This document shows, one piece after another, positions 17,415 to 25,949 of a stretch of 64,000 nt of DNA. Every line of letters begins with the position of its first letter. Within the stretch, counting starts at the first letter, position 1. The notes below the pieces were generated by a model. It did not search any database. It saw only the letters and a program-made list of their open reading frames with translations, and was not told the DNA's origin. The position numbers were made by a program, and so were the translations under genes. The stretch lies in the NCBI GenBank assembly GCA_963666765.1, contig OY762933.1:2790001-2854000 (forward strand), in the 5' to 3' direction. The DNA is from Foliamicus sp963666765. GTDB taxonomy: Bacteria > Pseudomonadota > Gammaproteobacteria > Steroidobacterales > Foliamicaceae.

Positions 17415-18149
17415 ATGAGAAGGACACGAAAACGCCGCACAAGGATCGCCTCTCCGATTCTGGCCGGGGTGGTCCTTTGCGCGGCGGCGGCCTTTGGCTT
17501 GCCCGGCCTCAACCGTGTGCCCATTCGCACGGTGCAGATTCACGGCGAGATTCATCATCACACCCAGGAGGAACTGCAGGCGCTGGTAGTGCCCTTCACG
17601 TCATGGGGTTGGCTGCGCTTGCCGGCGGAACGGCTACAGAGGCGGCTGGAGGAACTCAACTGGATCGCTTCCGCACAGGTGCGCAGGGAATGGCCGCTGG
17701 AAGTGAACATCGAGATTACCGAGCGCAGACCCGTCGCCCGCTGGGGACGGAAGGCGCTGCTCGACGAGTCCGGTGAAGCGTTCGACCCCGGCGGGCCGAT
17801 CAACCGGACCTTGCCTTTGCTGCAGGGTCCCGAGGGAAAGGAAAAAGAAATGCTGGAGCGCTACCGGGCGTTTTCCGCGCGGCTGGGCGCCCGCTCGCTG
17901 GCGCTGGACGAGCTGGTCCTGGACGCGCGCGGCGCCTGGCGTCTTGATTTGAGGGACGGACCTCAACTTCGGCTGGGCGCCGATTCCATCGATCTCAGGC
18001 TGGAGCGGGCCTTGCTGACCCTCGATGAACTGGCCGGCGAACCGGGATCGGAGATTGCCTATATGGACTTGCGCTATCCGAACGGACTCGCCGTGGCCTG
18101 GCGCAGTCTCAACACGACCGCGGGCACGCGGGGAGGAAGATCGCCATGA
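17415..18149 (+). CDS. ftsQ: Cell division protein FtsQ
   Basis: FtsQ is a bitopic membrane protein that recruits FtsL/FtsB to the divisome. The 244-residue product has a very basic cytoplasmic start (MRRTRKRRTR), a transmembrane helix at about residues 12-29, a POTRA domain beginning VPIRTVQIHGE, and the FtsQ beta domain with WIASAQVRREWP and ITERRPVARWG. ATG 17415 starts two bases after the ddl stop. ATGA overlap with ftsA. Confidence 0.95.
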   Translation: MRRTRKRRTRIASPILAGVVLCAAAAFGLPGLNRVPIRTVQIHGEIHHHTQEELQALVVPFTSWGWLRLPAERLQRRLEELNWIASAQVRREWPLEVNIEITERRPVARWGRKALLDESGEAFDPGGPINRTLPLLQGPEGKEKEMLERYRAFSARLGARSLALDELVLDARGAWRLDLRDGPQLRLGADSIDLRLERALLTLDELAGEPGSEIAYMDLRYPNGLAVAWRSLNTTAGTRGGRSP

Positions 18150-19378
18150 CACGCAAGCGCGACCAGGAAATCGTGATCGCGCTGGATATCGGCACGTCGA
18201 AGGTGGCGGCCATCGTGGCCGCGGTGGGTGCGGAATCCGGCGAACTGGAGATTCTGGGTTTCGGCTCGAGCCCGTCGCAGGGGATGAAGCGCGCCTCGGT
18301 GGTCAACATCGAAGCAACGGTGCGATCGATCGACCAGGCCGTCGGTGAAGCGGAGTTGATGTCGGGGGTTCAGATCAGTGACGTGATCGTGGGCATTTCC
18401 GGGGATCACGTACAGAGCCTGACCTCACACGGGATTGTGGCGGTGAGCGGCGATGAGGTTTCGGATTCGGATGTCGCACGTGTAATCGAGGCGGCCCGCG
18501 CAGTGGTTGTGCCGTCGGACAAACGCGTGCTGCATGTATTGCCGCGGGATTACGTGGTCGACGACCAGGACGGGATCCTCGATCCCATCGCCATGTCCGG
18601 CGTGCGCCTCGAGGCGCATGTGCACATCATCACCGTGGGCGAGAGCGCGGCGCAGAACATCGAGAAATGCGTCCGCCGCTGCAATCTGCGCTCCGAGCGT
18701 GTCGTGCTCGAACACCTTGCCTCCGGCACTGCCATTCTTACCGAAGACGAGATGCAGCTCGGCTGCTGCGTGCTGGACATCGGCGCGGGCACCACCGACA
18801 TCGCCGTATTCGAAGGCGGCTCGATTCGCTTTACGCACGTCATCCCCATCGCCGGCGATCAGGTGACCTACGACATCGCCCAATCGCTCAGGACGCCCAC
18901 GCAGGCGGCCGAGCAGCTCAAGATCCGCTACGCCTGCGCCCTGGCCCAGATGGTCGATGAAGACGAGGAGATCGAGGTGGTCAGCGTCGGCGACCGGCCG
19001 CCCCGCAAGCTCTCCAGGCAGGCCCTTGCGCGGGTCGTGGAGCCCCGCTACGAGGAGCTGTTCCAGTTGGCGCACAACGTGCTGCACCGCGGCGGCTACC
19101 TCGAAAGCGCGGCGGCGGGCGTGGTGCTGACGGGCGGCACGTCGGCCATGCCGGGCGCCGTGGAGCTGGCCGAGGAAGTGTTGAATGTGCCGGTTCGCCT
19201 GGGTTACGCGCAGCGGGCCGGGGGCATGAAGGAAGTCGTCAGCAACCCGGCGCACGCCACCGGCGTGGGCTTGTTGCTGTACGCACTCAAGCCGCGCGAC
19301 GAAGGCGCGGCGGCGGGGTCCAGGTCCGGAAAAGGTGGCCTGCGCTCGGCGCTCAAGTGGTTAAAAGGTCAATTCTGA
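18146..19378 (+). CDS. ftsA: Cell division ATPase FtsA
   Basis: FtsA is the actin-like ATPase that tethers FtsZ to the inner membrane. The 410-residue protein has ALDIGTSKVAAIV (phosphate 1), the 1C domain with SGVQISDVIVGISG, VLDIGAGTTDIAVF (phosphate 2) and VLTGGTSAMPG (adenosine loop). It ends with the amphipathic targeting helix (SALKWLKGQF). Just at its stop a short inverted repeat GGTCA-ATTC-TGACC (19367-19380) separates it from ftsZ. Confidence 0.97.
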   Translation: MTRKRDQEIVIALDIGTSKVAAIVAAVGAESGELEILGFGSSPSQGMKRASVVNIEATVRSIDQAVGEAELMSGVQISDVIVGISGDHVQSLTSHGIVAVSGDEVSDSDVARVIEAARAVVVPSDKRVLHVLPRDYVVDDQDGILDPIAMSGVRLEAHVHIITVGESAAQNIEKCVRRCNLRSERVVLEHLASGTAILTEDEMQLGCCVLDIGAGTTDIAVFEGGSIRFTHVIPIAGDQVTYDIAQSLRTPTQAAEQLKIRYACALAQMVDEDEEIEVVSVGDRPPRKLSRQALARVVEPRYEELFQLAHNVLHRGGYLESAAAGVVLTGGTSAMPGAVELAEEVLNVPVRLGYAQRAGGMKEVVSNPAHATGVGLLLYALKPRDEGAAAGSRSGKGGLRSALKWLKGQF

Positions 19379-19416
19379 CCATCTGTTTTCGCTCACAAAT
19401 GCGAAGGAGCACAGTT

Positions 19417-20664
19417 ATGGAGGCAAAAGGCATGAATATAAGGCTGGTGAAGTCCGAACCGGGCGCGACGCCGCGTCTCAAGGTCGCGGGTGTGGGCGGG
19501 GCCGGCGGCAATGCGGTCAACGAGATGGTCAAGTCCAACGTCCGCAACGTTCAGTTTGTCGCCATCAACACCGACGAGCAGGCCTTGTCCAATTCCGGAG
19601 CGGACGTCAAGCTCACGATAGGCCGCGCGGTGACCCAGGGCATGGGCGCCGGCTCGGACCCCGGCAGGGGGCGGGAGGCGGCCCTTGAGGACGAAGATCG
19701 GCTAAAGGCCGTAATGGACGGGGCCGACATGATCTTTGTGGCCGCGGGCATGGGGGGCGGCACGGGCACCGGAGCGGCGCCGGAGATTGCCCGCGTGGGA
19801 CGCGAATGCGATCTGCTGGTGGTGGGCGTGGTGACCACCCCCTTCGAATTCGAAGGTCCGGCCAGGGGGCAGATTGCCGGCGAGGGGATAGCGGCGCTCG
19901 CGGAGCATGCCCACTCGCTGATCACAGTGCCGAACGAAAAGCTGTTCGAGTTTTTTTGCGGTCAGGGTGATGGTGACGTGACCATGGAAGAGGCCTTCAG
20001 GGAGTCGAACAAGGTGTTGCGCAGTGCGGTGCGCGGCATCGCCGAACTCCTGACCTGTCCTGGGCGCATCAATGTGGACCTCGCCGATGTGCGCAAGGTA
20101 ATGCAGGAGCCGGGAAGGGTGGTCATAGGCGCGGGCGAGGCGTCGGGACAGGACCGGGCGCGCGAGGCGCTCGAGCATGCGATGCAGAGCCCTCTGCTCC
20201 AGGGCGTCAATGTGCGCGACGCGCGCGGCCTGTTGGTCAACATCACCCACGGCAACGACCTGGGAATGCGCGAATTCAAGTCCCTGGGCGACTCGCTTCA
20301 GACCATGCTGGCGCGCGAAGGCATGGTCAAGTTCGGCGAGGTGGTCAACGAGTCCATGAAAGGCGCGGTGCGGGTTACCCTGGTCGCCACCGGCCTGAGT
20401 GGGTCGGATCGGGAAGGAGAGAAGCCCGCAAAGCCGGCGCGCAGCACCGTGAGCGCGGAGCCTCGCGCCACCGGCACCTACGGAGCTGCGAAGGAGGACT
20501 TCCGCCCAGGCAAGCCGCAACGCAGCATACTGGGACTGTCGCAGCAGCCCAGTTATGAGGGCCTGGATCGCCCGGCCGTCATGCGCACGCGCTCCGGCGG
20601 CGATGCGCGCGGCAAAGACCTGTTCAACCCGGTGCCCACGCATCTGCGTAAACAAGTGGACTAG
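19417..20664 (+). CDS. ftsZ: Cell division GTPase FtsZ
   Basis: FtsZ is the tubulin-like GTPase that forms the division ring. ATG 19417 follows AAGGAG (19404-19409) at seven bases; the upstream open frame overlaps ftsA and is discarded. The 415-residue product has VGGAGGNAVNEM, the tubulin signature GGGTGTGAAPEIA, the T7 region and a linker. The tail is unusual: a YEGLDRPAVMR block (380-390) is followed by a basic/Gly linker and the end VPTHLRKQVD, where the common conserved C-terminal peptide would read like DIPAFLRKQAD. Partners that bind that peptide are FtsA, ZipA and MinC. Confidence 0.97.
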   Translation: MEAKGMNIRLVKSEPGATPRLKVAGVGGAGGNAVNEMVKSNVRNVQFVAINTDEQALSNSGADVKLTIGRAVTQGMGAGSDPGRGREAALEDEDRLKAVMDGADMIFVAAGMGGGTGTGAAPEIARVGRECDLLVVGVVTTPFEFEGPARGQIAGEGIAALAEHAHSLITVPNEKLFEFFCGQGDGDVTMEEAFRESNKVLRSAVRGIAELLTCPGRINVDLADVRKVMQEPGRVVIGAGEASGQDRAREALEHAMQSPLLQGVNVRDARGLLVNITHGNDLGMREFKSLGDSLQTMLAREGMVKFGEVVNESMKGAVRVTLVATGLSGSDREGEKPAKPARSTVSAEPRATGTYGAAKEDFRPGKPQRSILGLSQQPSYEGLDRPAVMRTRSGGDARGKDLFNPVPTHLRKQVD

Positions 20665-20757
20665 AACCTGTCCGACCGCCGCCGTATAGCGGGTGTAATA
20701 TGGCGGAAGGTACGAATTTGTATTTCGCCACGCGTGCCGGCGAAAAAGGGGGAGCTT

Positions 20758-23589
20758 ATGCGCGCCTATTACCTGTTGTTTTCCCTGTTGATTTCCGCCC
20801 CTCTCGCGGCACAGCAGGAAGACGCACAGACCGACGGCGGCTACGGACTGGTTCTCGAGGAAATCATCGTTACGGCAACGCGCCGCGAGCGGTCCATCAT
20901 GGAGGTTCCGCTGGCCGTTTCGGCCTATGGCGCGGAGCAAATCGAAATGAGCGGCGTGACCGACATCTATCATCTGATGCGTATTGCCCCGAGCCTGCTG
21001 CTGAGCACCGGACAGGGAGAAACGGTCGGCGCCACGGCGCGTATTCGCGGCATTGGCACCAACAGCGACAATCCGGGCTTTGAGCCTGCGGTGGGCCTGT
21101 ACGTGGACGGCGTATACCGCAACCGCGCCGGAGTCGGCTACAACGAGCTGGGGGCCGTTGAACGGATCGAAATCCTGCGTGGCCCGCAGGGCACGCTGTT
21201 CGGGCGCAACACCTCGGCCGGGGTGGTCAGCATCATTACGGCCGATCCCGATCCCGATGGGTCCGCCTACGCGGACGTAAGCATCGGGTCCTATGACGCC
21301 ACCCGGGTCGAGGCCGGCGTGAGCGGAGGCGACGCGGGCAGCGGGATATCAGCGCGGCTGGACGGCGTGTGGCACGAGCGGGACGGATTCCTCGAGGATG
21401 CCAACGACGAGCGTACCTACAATGATCGCGACCGCCTTTTTCTGCGCGGGCAATTGATGTATGAGCCGAGCGAGGACACGAGCTTCCGGCTGATTGCGGA
21501 CCACACTACGCGTGAAGAAGTATGCTGCGCCGCTGTGGGCCTGGTGCGCGGTCCGACCGCTGCCGTCATTCAGGGCGTATCGGTGCTGCAGACCCGCAAC
21601 CCCTCCATCGTGGGTATCGCATTCGATCCGTACGCCCGCAAGGCCACGGTCAGCCCCAGTTCCAGTTACTACCAGGGTATGGACGAATCCGGCGTTTCCC
21701 TGGAAATCAACGCCGACACGGCCGTGGGCCGCGTAACCAGCATCACGGCCCTTCGGGACTGGCAGACCGAGCGCGGAATGGATATCGATTTCGCCGTGAT
21801 CGATATCGGCGAGCGTCCCTATGGCGAGTCCACCACGAGTTTCGAGACCCTGACGCAGGAGATCCGCATCAACGGCGAGGCCGGCCCGGTGGACTGGCTC
21901 ATCGGCGCCTTTTACGCCGATGAGGACCTGAACTACACCGATGTCCTGGAGTTCGGAGCGACCTGGACGGCTTACGCTAATGCGGTCGCCGGCGGGGTCG
22001 CCGCCGGAGTAGGCGGGGGCTTTGCCCAACTTGGCGCCGGCATACCGACGCTTGAAGCAGGCGCCGCGCAACTCGCCGCGGGCGCGGCGGGCTTTGCCGC
22101 CGGGCTGGCGCCATTCCTTCCGCCGGGCTTCGCGGCGCCTCAGCTTGCGGCGAGCCTGCCGTCGTTTCCGGCCTTTCCGTTTCATCCGTGGACAAGCTAT
22201 GAGCAATACGCGCAGGCATCCTTCTACGGTAACGGTTCCCGTGACGATTACGAGCAGAACTCCGAGAGCTGGGCGATCTTCAGCCACAACAGCATTGATA
22301 TGGCCAACGACTTCGAATTGACGGTGGGTGTTCGCTATACCTCCGAGAGCAAATCGCTGAACGCCGACCTCAAGTCCACCGATCAGGTATGCCAGCCCTT
22401 CAGCCAGCAGGTGCTCGGGTACCTGCAATCCATGCGGGCCTACCTGGGCGGCCTGCAGGCCTACGCCGGCGGAGTGAGCCAGTATCTGCAGCAACTCGAC
22501 GGTTTTGTCCAGCAGGCGACGCAGGCAATCCCGGCGCCCGCGGTCCAGGCGCAGGTCACTCAGGGTGCGGCGCAGGTTGCGGCCGGCGCCCAGGCGCTCC
22601 TGCCCGGCGTCGCGGAGGTGGCGCAGGGAGGTCAGTCCCTGCTGACCAATCCCGACGTGGGCGCCGGCATCGCGACGATCACGTCTTTTGCCTGTCTACC
22701 CTTTGTGGATCCCACTCTGAATGGCGTTTTCAGCGGCTCCCGGGATGAGGGCGAACTTTCCGGTACGGTGCGGTTATCGCGCCAGGTGGGCGACTACCTT
22801 GTCTACGGAGGTTACGCCCGCGGTTACAAGGCCGGCGGATTCAATATGGATCGCACCGGACTGATCAGCCCTATCCTTACGCTGTTGACCACCGGAGCCG
22901 CCAACGTTCCCGGAGTGCATGAGTGGATCTTCCAGCCGGAGACCGTGGACGCCTTTGATCTGGGCGCCAAGTTCGAGTTTGAGAACCGGCGCGCCACCAT
23001 GGACGTCAACGTATTTCACGAGAAGTTCGAAGGATTTCAGTTGACCGCGTTTACCGGTCTGGCCTTTGAGGCGCTGAATATCCCCGAAGTCACGAGCAAG
23101 GGTGTGGAAATCGAAGCCCGCGGAGCCGTGATCGGAGGGGTCGAGATGTTCGGCGGAGTAACGTATGCGGACGTGCGCTATGGTGAAGGGCCCGAGTACG
23201 GAGTGCGTTCCGGGCAGCAGATGACCCACGCGCCTAAATGGACCGGCGTGGCCGGGGCCTCACTGCGTTTCCCCGTCGGCGCGCTTGCGGGCGCCTTCCA
23301 TGTGGATGCCCGCTATACCAGCAGGCACAACACCGGCTCGGACCTTGACGTGGAGAAGCAGCAGGATGCTTTTACCGTCGTTAACGCCAGACTGATGCTG
23401 ACACGTCCCGGGGAGTCGCGCTGGACCGTTGACGTATGGGCTCGCAATCTCCTTGACGAGGACTATTTCGTTACCGCGTTTGACGCACCTCTGCAGGGCA
23501 GCGGCACCGGGCCCGGGTCGTCGCAGACATTCAACGCCTTTCTCGGCAATCCGCGCGAATACGGAATCAGCGTCCGCTACGAGTTCTAG
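20758..23589 (+). CDS. TonB-dependent outer-membrane receptor with two low-complexity loop insertions
   Basis: This family imports siderophores, vitamins, sugars or other ligands through a 22-strand barrel powered by TonB. The 943-residue product has a signal peptide (MRAYYLLFSLLISAPLAAQ), a TonB box EEIIVTAT (34-41), a plug domain with RIRGIGTN and VERIEILRGPQGTLFGRNTS, and the C-terminal barrel ending in aromatic YEF. ATG 20758 has a GGGGGAG site just upstream; ATG 20734 is rejected. Two segments, about residues 402-478 and 553-645, are Ala/Gly/Gln/Leu-rich with near-heptad repeats (LEAGAAQLAAGAAGFAAGL) and do not look like barrel strands; the second lies between Cys545 and Cys646. Substrate unknown. 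Its place between ftsZ and lpxC is unexpected. Confidence 0.9.
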   Translation: MRAYYLLFSLLISAPLAAQQEDAQTDGGYGLVLEEIIVTATRRERSIMEVPLAVSAYGAEQIEMSGVTDIYHLMRIAPSLLLSTGQGETVGATARIRGIGTNSDNPGFEPAVGLYVDGVYRNRAGVGYNELGAVERIEILRGPQGTLFGRNTSAGVVSIITADPDPDGSAYADVSIGSYDATRVEAGVSGGDAGSGISARLDGVWHERDGFLEDANDERTYNDRDRLFLRGQLMYEPSEDTSFRLIADHTTREEVCCAAVGLVRGPTAAVIQGVSVLQTRNPSIVGIAFDPYARKATVSPSSSYYQGMDESGVSLEINADTAVGRVTSITALRDWQTERGMDIDFAVIDIGERPYGESTTSFETLTQEIRINGEAGPVDWLIGAFYADEDLNYTDVLEFGATWTAYANAVAGGVAAGVGGGFAQLGAGIPTLEAGAAQLAAGAAGFAAGLAPFLPPGFAAPQLAASLPSFPAFPFHPWTSYEQYAQASFYGNGSRDDYEQNSESWAIFSHNSIDMANDFELTVGVRYTSESKSLNADLKSTDQVCQPFSQQVLGYLQSMRAYLGGLQAYAGGVSQYLQQLDGFVQQATQAIPAPAVQAQVTQGAAQVAAGAQALLPGVAEVAQGGQSLLTNPDVGAGIATITSFACLPFVDPTLNGVFSGSRDEGELSGTVRLSRQVGDYLVYGGYARGYKAGGFNMDRTGLISPILTLLTTGAANVPGVHEWIFQPETVDAFDLGAKFEFENRRATMDVNVFHEKFEGFQLTAFTGLAFEALNIPEVTSKGVEIEARGAVIGGVEMFGGVTYADVRYGEGPEYGVRSGQQMTHAPKWTGVAGASLRFPVGALAGAFHVDARYTSRHNTGSDLDVEKQQDAFTVVNARLMLTRPGESRWTVDVWARNLLDEDYFVTAFDAPLQGSGTGPGSSQTFNAFLGNPREYGISVRYEF

Positions 23590-23602
23590 CCGCCCGTGGC
23601 GG
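23590..23602 (+). terminator. Possible hairpin after the TonB receptor gene
   Basis: CCGCC and GGCGG flank a three-base loop directly after the stop codon. The stem is short and no T-run follows, so it is at best a weak or factor-dependent terminator. Confidence 0.25.
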
Positions 23603-23675
23603 AAGCCCCGTTGCGTTCGACCGGCGGTCGGCGTATGGGCCGCGGCGTCGGAAGGGACAGCACACTAGCCCAAGC

Positions 23676-23703
23676 TTGCATTATTCCCAAAAATGCCGAT
23701 AAT
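23676..23703 (+). promoter_or_regulatory. sigma70-type promoter for lpxC
   Basis: TTGCAT (23676-23681) and GATAAT (23698-23703) are spaced 16 bases apart. The predicted start of transcription, near 23710, lies only about four bases before ATG 23714, so the transcript would have almost no leader. The GCACACTAGC motif (23660-23669) ends six bases upstream of the -35. Confidence 0.6.
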
Positions 23704-23713
23704 TCGGTCACTT

Positions 23714-24670
23714 ATGGGTGATTTCATCCGGCGAGCGCTTGTCCGGCAAAAGACCCTGCGCGGCACTGTCACAGTTTGCGGCATTGGCCTGCACAGCGGT
23801 CGCAAGGCGCAAATGACACTACGCCCCGCCGCTCCCAACAACGGAGTGGTATTCAGGCGCGAGGACATGTCCCGGTCGCCCGACATCCCGGCGCGTCACG
23901 ATTTCATCGTCGATACCCGCCTTGGCACGACCCTTGGGATCGGAGAGGCGCGGGTGGCGACGGTGGAGCACCTGTTGTCCGCCCTCGCGGGAACGGGCGT
24001 CGACAACGCCTGGGTCGAACTGGATGGCCCCGAAGTGCCCGCGCTGGACGGCAGCGCTTCGGCTTTCGTCCTGCTGGTGGAAGAGGCGGGCGTCGAGGAG
24101 CAGGAGACTCTGAGAAGCCATATACGGGTGCTGGAGGAAGTCCGCGTGGAACAGGGCCGGCATTGGGCGGCGCTGTCGCCCGGCGAGGGCTTCACGCTTT
24201 CCTACCGGGGAGATTTCGCCCACCCCGCTTTCGCCAGGGGCGGTCAGGCTCACGAGTTCGAGTTTTCCACCGGCGCTTACGTCGAACAGATAAGCCGCGC
24301 GCGCACCTTCGGTTTCCTTCACGAGGTGGCGACCATGCGCCGGCACGGTCTGGCGCTGGGCGGCGGCTTGCACAATGCCGTGGTGTTCGACGATTACCGG
24401 GTTGTAAACGAGGGCGGTCTTCGCTACGCAAATGAGCCGATACGGCACAAGCTGCTGGATGCGGTGGGCGATCTGTATCTTCTCGGTCGGCCCCTGATCG
24501 GCAGGTATCGGTGCTTCGGGTCGGGCCACACGCTGAACGCACGCCTGGTAACGGAATTGATGCAGCGGGCTTCCGCCTGGGAGGAGGTTACCGAAGTGGC
24601 CGCGCGCACCGGCGCTTTGCGCCAGCCGGGGGTGGCCGGGCAATTCGACAGTATTACGGAGCTGACCTGA
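23714..24670 (+). CDS. lpxC: UDP-3-O-acyl-N-acetylglucosamine deacetylase LpxC
   Basis: LpxC is the zinc deacetylase that commits UDP-GlcNAc derivatives to lipid A. The 318-residue product has QKTLRGTVTVCGIGLHSG at the start, the first zinc histidine in TVEHLLSAL, HNAVVFDDYRVVNEGGLRY, and FRHKLLDAVGDL-type zinc ligands seen here as IRHKLLDAVGDL. ATG 23714 is preferred because ATG 23693 lies inside the promoter spacer. No Shine-Dalgarno sequence precedes it. Its end overlaps the convergent dciA-like gene by 17 bases. Confidence 0.95.
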   Translation: MGDFIRRALVRQKTLRGTVTVCGIGLHSGRKAQMTLRPAAPNNGVVFRREDMSRSPDIPARHDFIVDTRLGTTLGIGEARVATVEHLLSALAGTGVDNAWVELDGPEVPALDGSASAFVLLVEEAGVEEQETLRSHIRVLEEVRVEQGRHWAALSPGEGFTLSYRGDFAHPAFARGGQAHEFEFSTGAYVEQISRARTFGFLHEVATMRRHGLALGGGLHNAVVFDDYRVVNEGGLRYANEPIRHKLLDAVGDLYLLGRPLIGRYRCFGSGHTLNARLVTELMQRASAWEEVTEVAARTGALRQPGVAGQFDSITELT

Positions 24671-24956
24671 TGCGTACCCGCTTGACCGGCCAGCCGCCGT
24701 TGCCTGCGGCCAGTTCCATGTTGCCGGCCTCGTACCTGAGGCGGGCGGCCCATTCCGGGGCGGAGGCGAATACCGTCAGCGTGCCGCCGGGATCGAGGTC
24801 GCTGCCGGCAAAGCCTTCACGCAGGCCCGGCTGCAATGCTTCGCGCAGCAGGTCGGCGAGCGCCACCTGGTCGCGCGCCTGCGCCGCCAGGTCGCCGAGC
24901 GTGGATTCCAGGCTCTGGGGGCGGTTCTTGCGTGGCGGAGTACGGATAGGGCGCAT
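24654..24956 (-). CDS. DUF721/DciA-like protein
   Basis: The 100-residue product matches the short DUF721 pattern: basic N-terminus, a helical segment (LADLLREALQ), then a beta-strand block with TLTVFASAPEWAARLRYEA, where the Trp-Ala-x-x-Leu motif is the family hallmark. DciA proteins interact with the replicative helicase in bacteria lacking DnaC/DnaI, and a DUF721 gene commonly lies between lpxC and secA in gammaproteobacteria. ATG 24956 has AGGGA nine bases upstream; ATG 24974 is an alternative. It runs opposite to its neighbours and converges on lpxC. Function is inferred from family and position only. Confidence 0.72.
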   Translation of the reverse strand: MRPIRTPPRKNRPQSLESTLGDLAAQARDQVALADLLREALQPGLREGFAGSDLDPGGTLTVFASAPEWAARLRYEAGNMELAAGNGGWPVKRVRIRSAP

Positions 24957-24986
24957 GACGTAAAATCCCTGCATCGCGATATTGCC

Positions 24987-25871
24987 ATGAACTTGAATAT
25001 TCGAAACCTGCTGTTGAACCGTAACGTCATCTGGGCCATTGCCCTGGTTGTCTGTTCGGCCGGAAGCTATCTCGCCGGGAGCCTGTTGCAGGACCGGGCG
25101 ATGCCTTCCGTGATTGTCCGCCTGGACAGGCTGCAGACCGCTCTTGTGGCGCAGAGCGAAGAATTTGAAGAGGCCCGCGTGAACGCGGAGCGCCGCATTG
25201 CCGAAATGGCTTCGCGCGTCGCGGAAATGAAGGCAGCGCTGGTGCAGATGGAAACCTGGCAGACGTCACTTGGGGAAATAGGCGGCGAAGCTTCGTTCAA
25301 GCCGGTGAGCGCCGACATCTCCGGCCCTGCGCCGGACCATGGGGCGGCCGTCGCCGGCGACAGGGTGGACCTGATCGCCGAACTGAACCTCCTGACGGCC
25401 CGCATGGACCAGCGGTTCAGCGAGTTGCGGGAGGTGGCTGACGCGCTTACCCGGGAAGGCGCGGATTCCATGTTTGCGCCTTCGGGCTGGCCGGTGCAAA
25501 CGCGCCGCATTACCTCATACCGGGGTTTTCGCAAGAACCCGTTCACGGGCAAGCGTCACTGGCATGATGGCGTGGACATCGACGGCGCCATGGGCGACCC
25601 CATTTACGCGGTGGCATCCGGGGTCGTTACCTGGTCAGGCCGCAGAAGCACTTACGGCGAGCTGGTGGAAATCAATCACGCAGGCGGCTACGTGTCCCGC
25701 TATGCGCACAACTCCATCAATCTCGTTGCGGTGGGCGATTACGTGCAGCGAGGCCAGGAAATCGCCCGAATGGGCCGTACCGGGCGGGTAACGGGGAGCA
25801 GCCTGCACTTTGAAATTCTGCGTAACGGCGTTTCCGTGAATCCGATTGATATTCTCCGCAAAGCTCCCTGA
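24987..25871 (+). CDS. LytM/M23-type peptidase domain protein, membrane anchored
   Basis: The 294-residue product has one N-terminal membrane helix (about 14-34), a coiled-coil stretch (about 40-90), a linker and a C-terminal LytM domain (about 165-290). M23 enzymes cut peptidoglycan crossbridges. Zinc ligands His193, Asp197 (HDGVD) and His274 (LHFE) are present, as is His241 (YAHN), but the first His of the usual H-x-H pair is Ser272. This resembles NlpD/EnvC-like regulators that activate amidases rather than fully active enzymes, but activity cannot be excluded. A TAAAAT box at 24961-24966 could serve as -10. The position before secA matches M23 genes of related bacteria. Confidence 0.85.
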   Translation: MNLNIRNLLLNRNVIWAIALVVCSAGSYLAGSLLQDRAMPSVIVRLDRLQTALVAQSEEFEEARVNAERRIAEMASRVAEMKAALVQMETWQTSLGEIGGEASFKPVSADISGPAPDHGAAVAGDRVDLIAELNLLTARMDQRFSELREVADALTREGADSMFAPSGWPVQTRRITSYRGFRKNPFTGKRHWHDGVDIDGAMGDPIYAVASGVVTWSGRRSTYGELVEINHAGGYVSRYAHNSINLVAVGDYVQRGQEIARMGRTGRVTGSSLHFEILRNGVSVNPIDILRKAP

Positions 25872-25949
25872 CTCCACTACCGATTTCCGGCTGCTGCGGG
25901 CCACAGCGCGCCCAGAGAACTGCCACACGGCACTAGCGGGCATTAGACA

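Noticed and set aside
20665..20757. Strong promoter or terminator between ftsZ and the TonB receptor gene
   Set aside because: A TAATAT box (20696-20701) lacks a -35, and the weak CCGCC/GGCGG pairing has no T-run.
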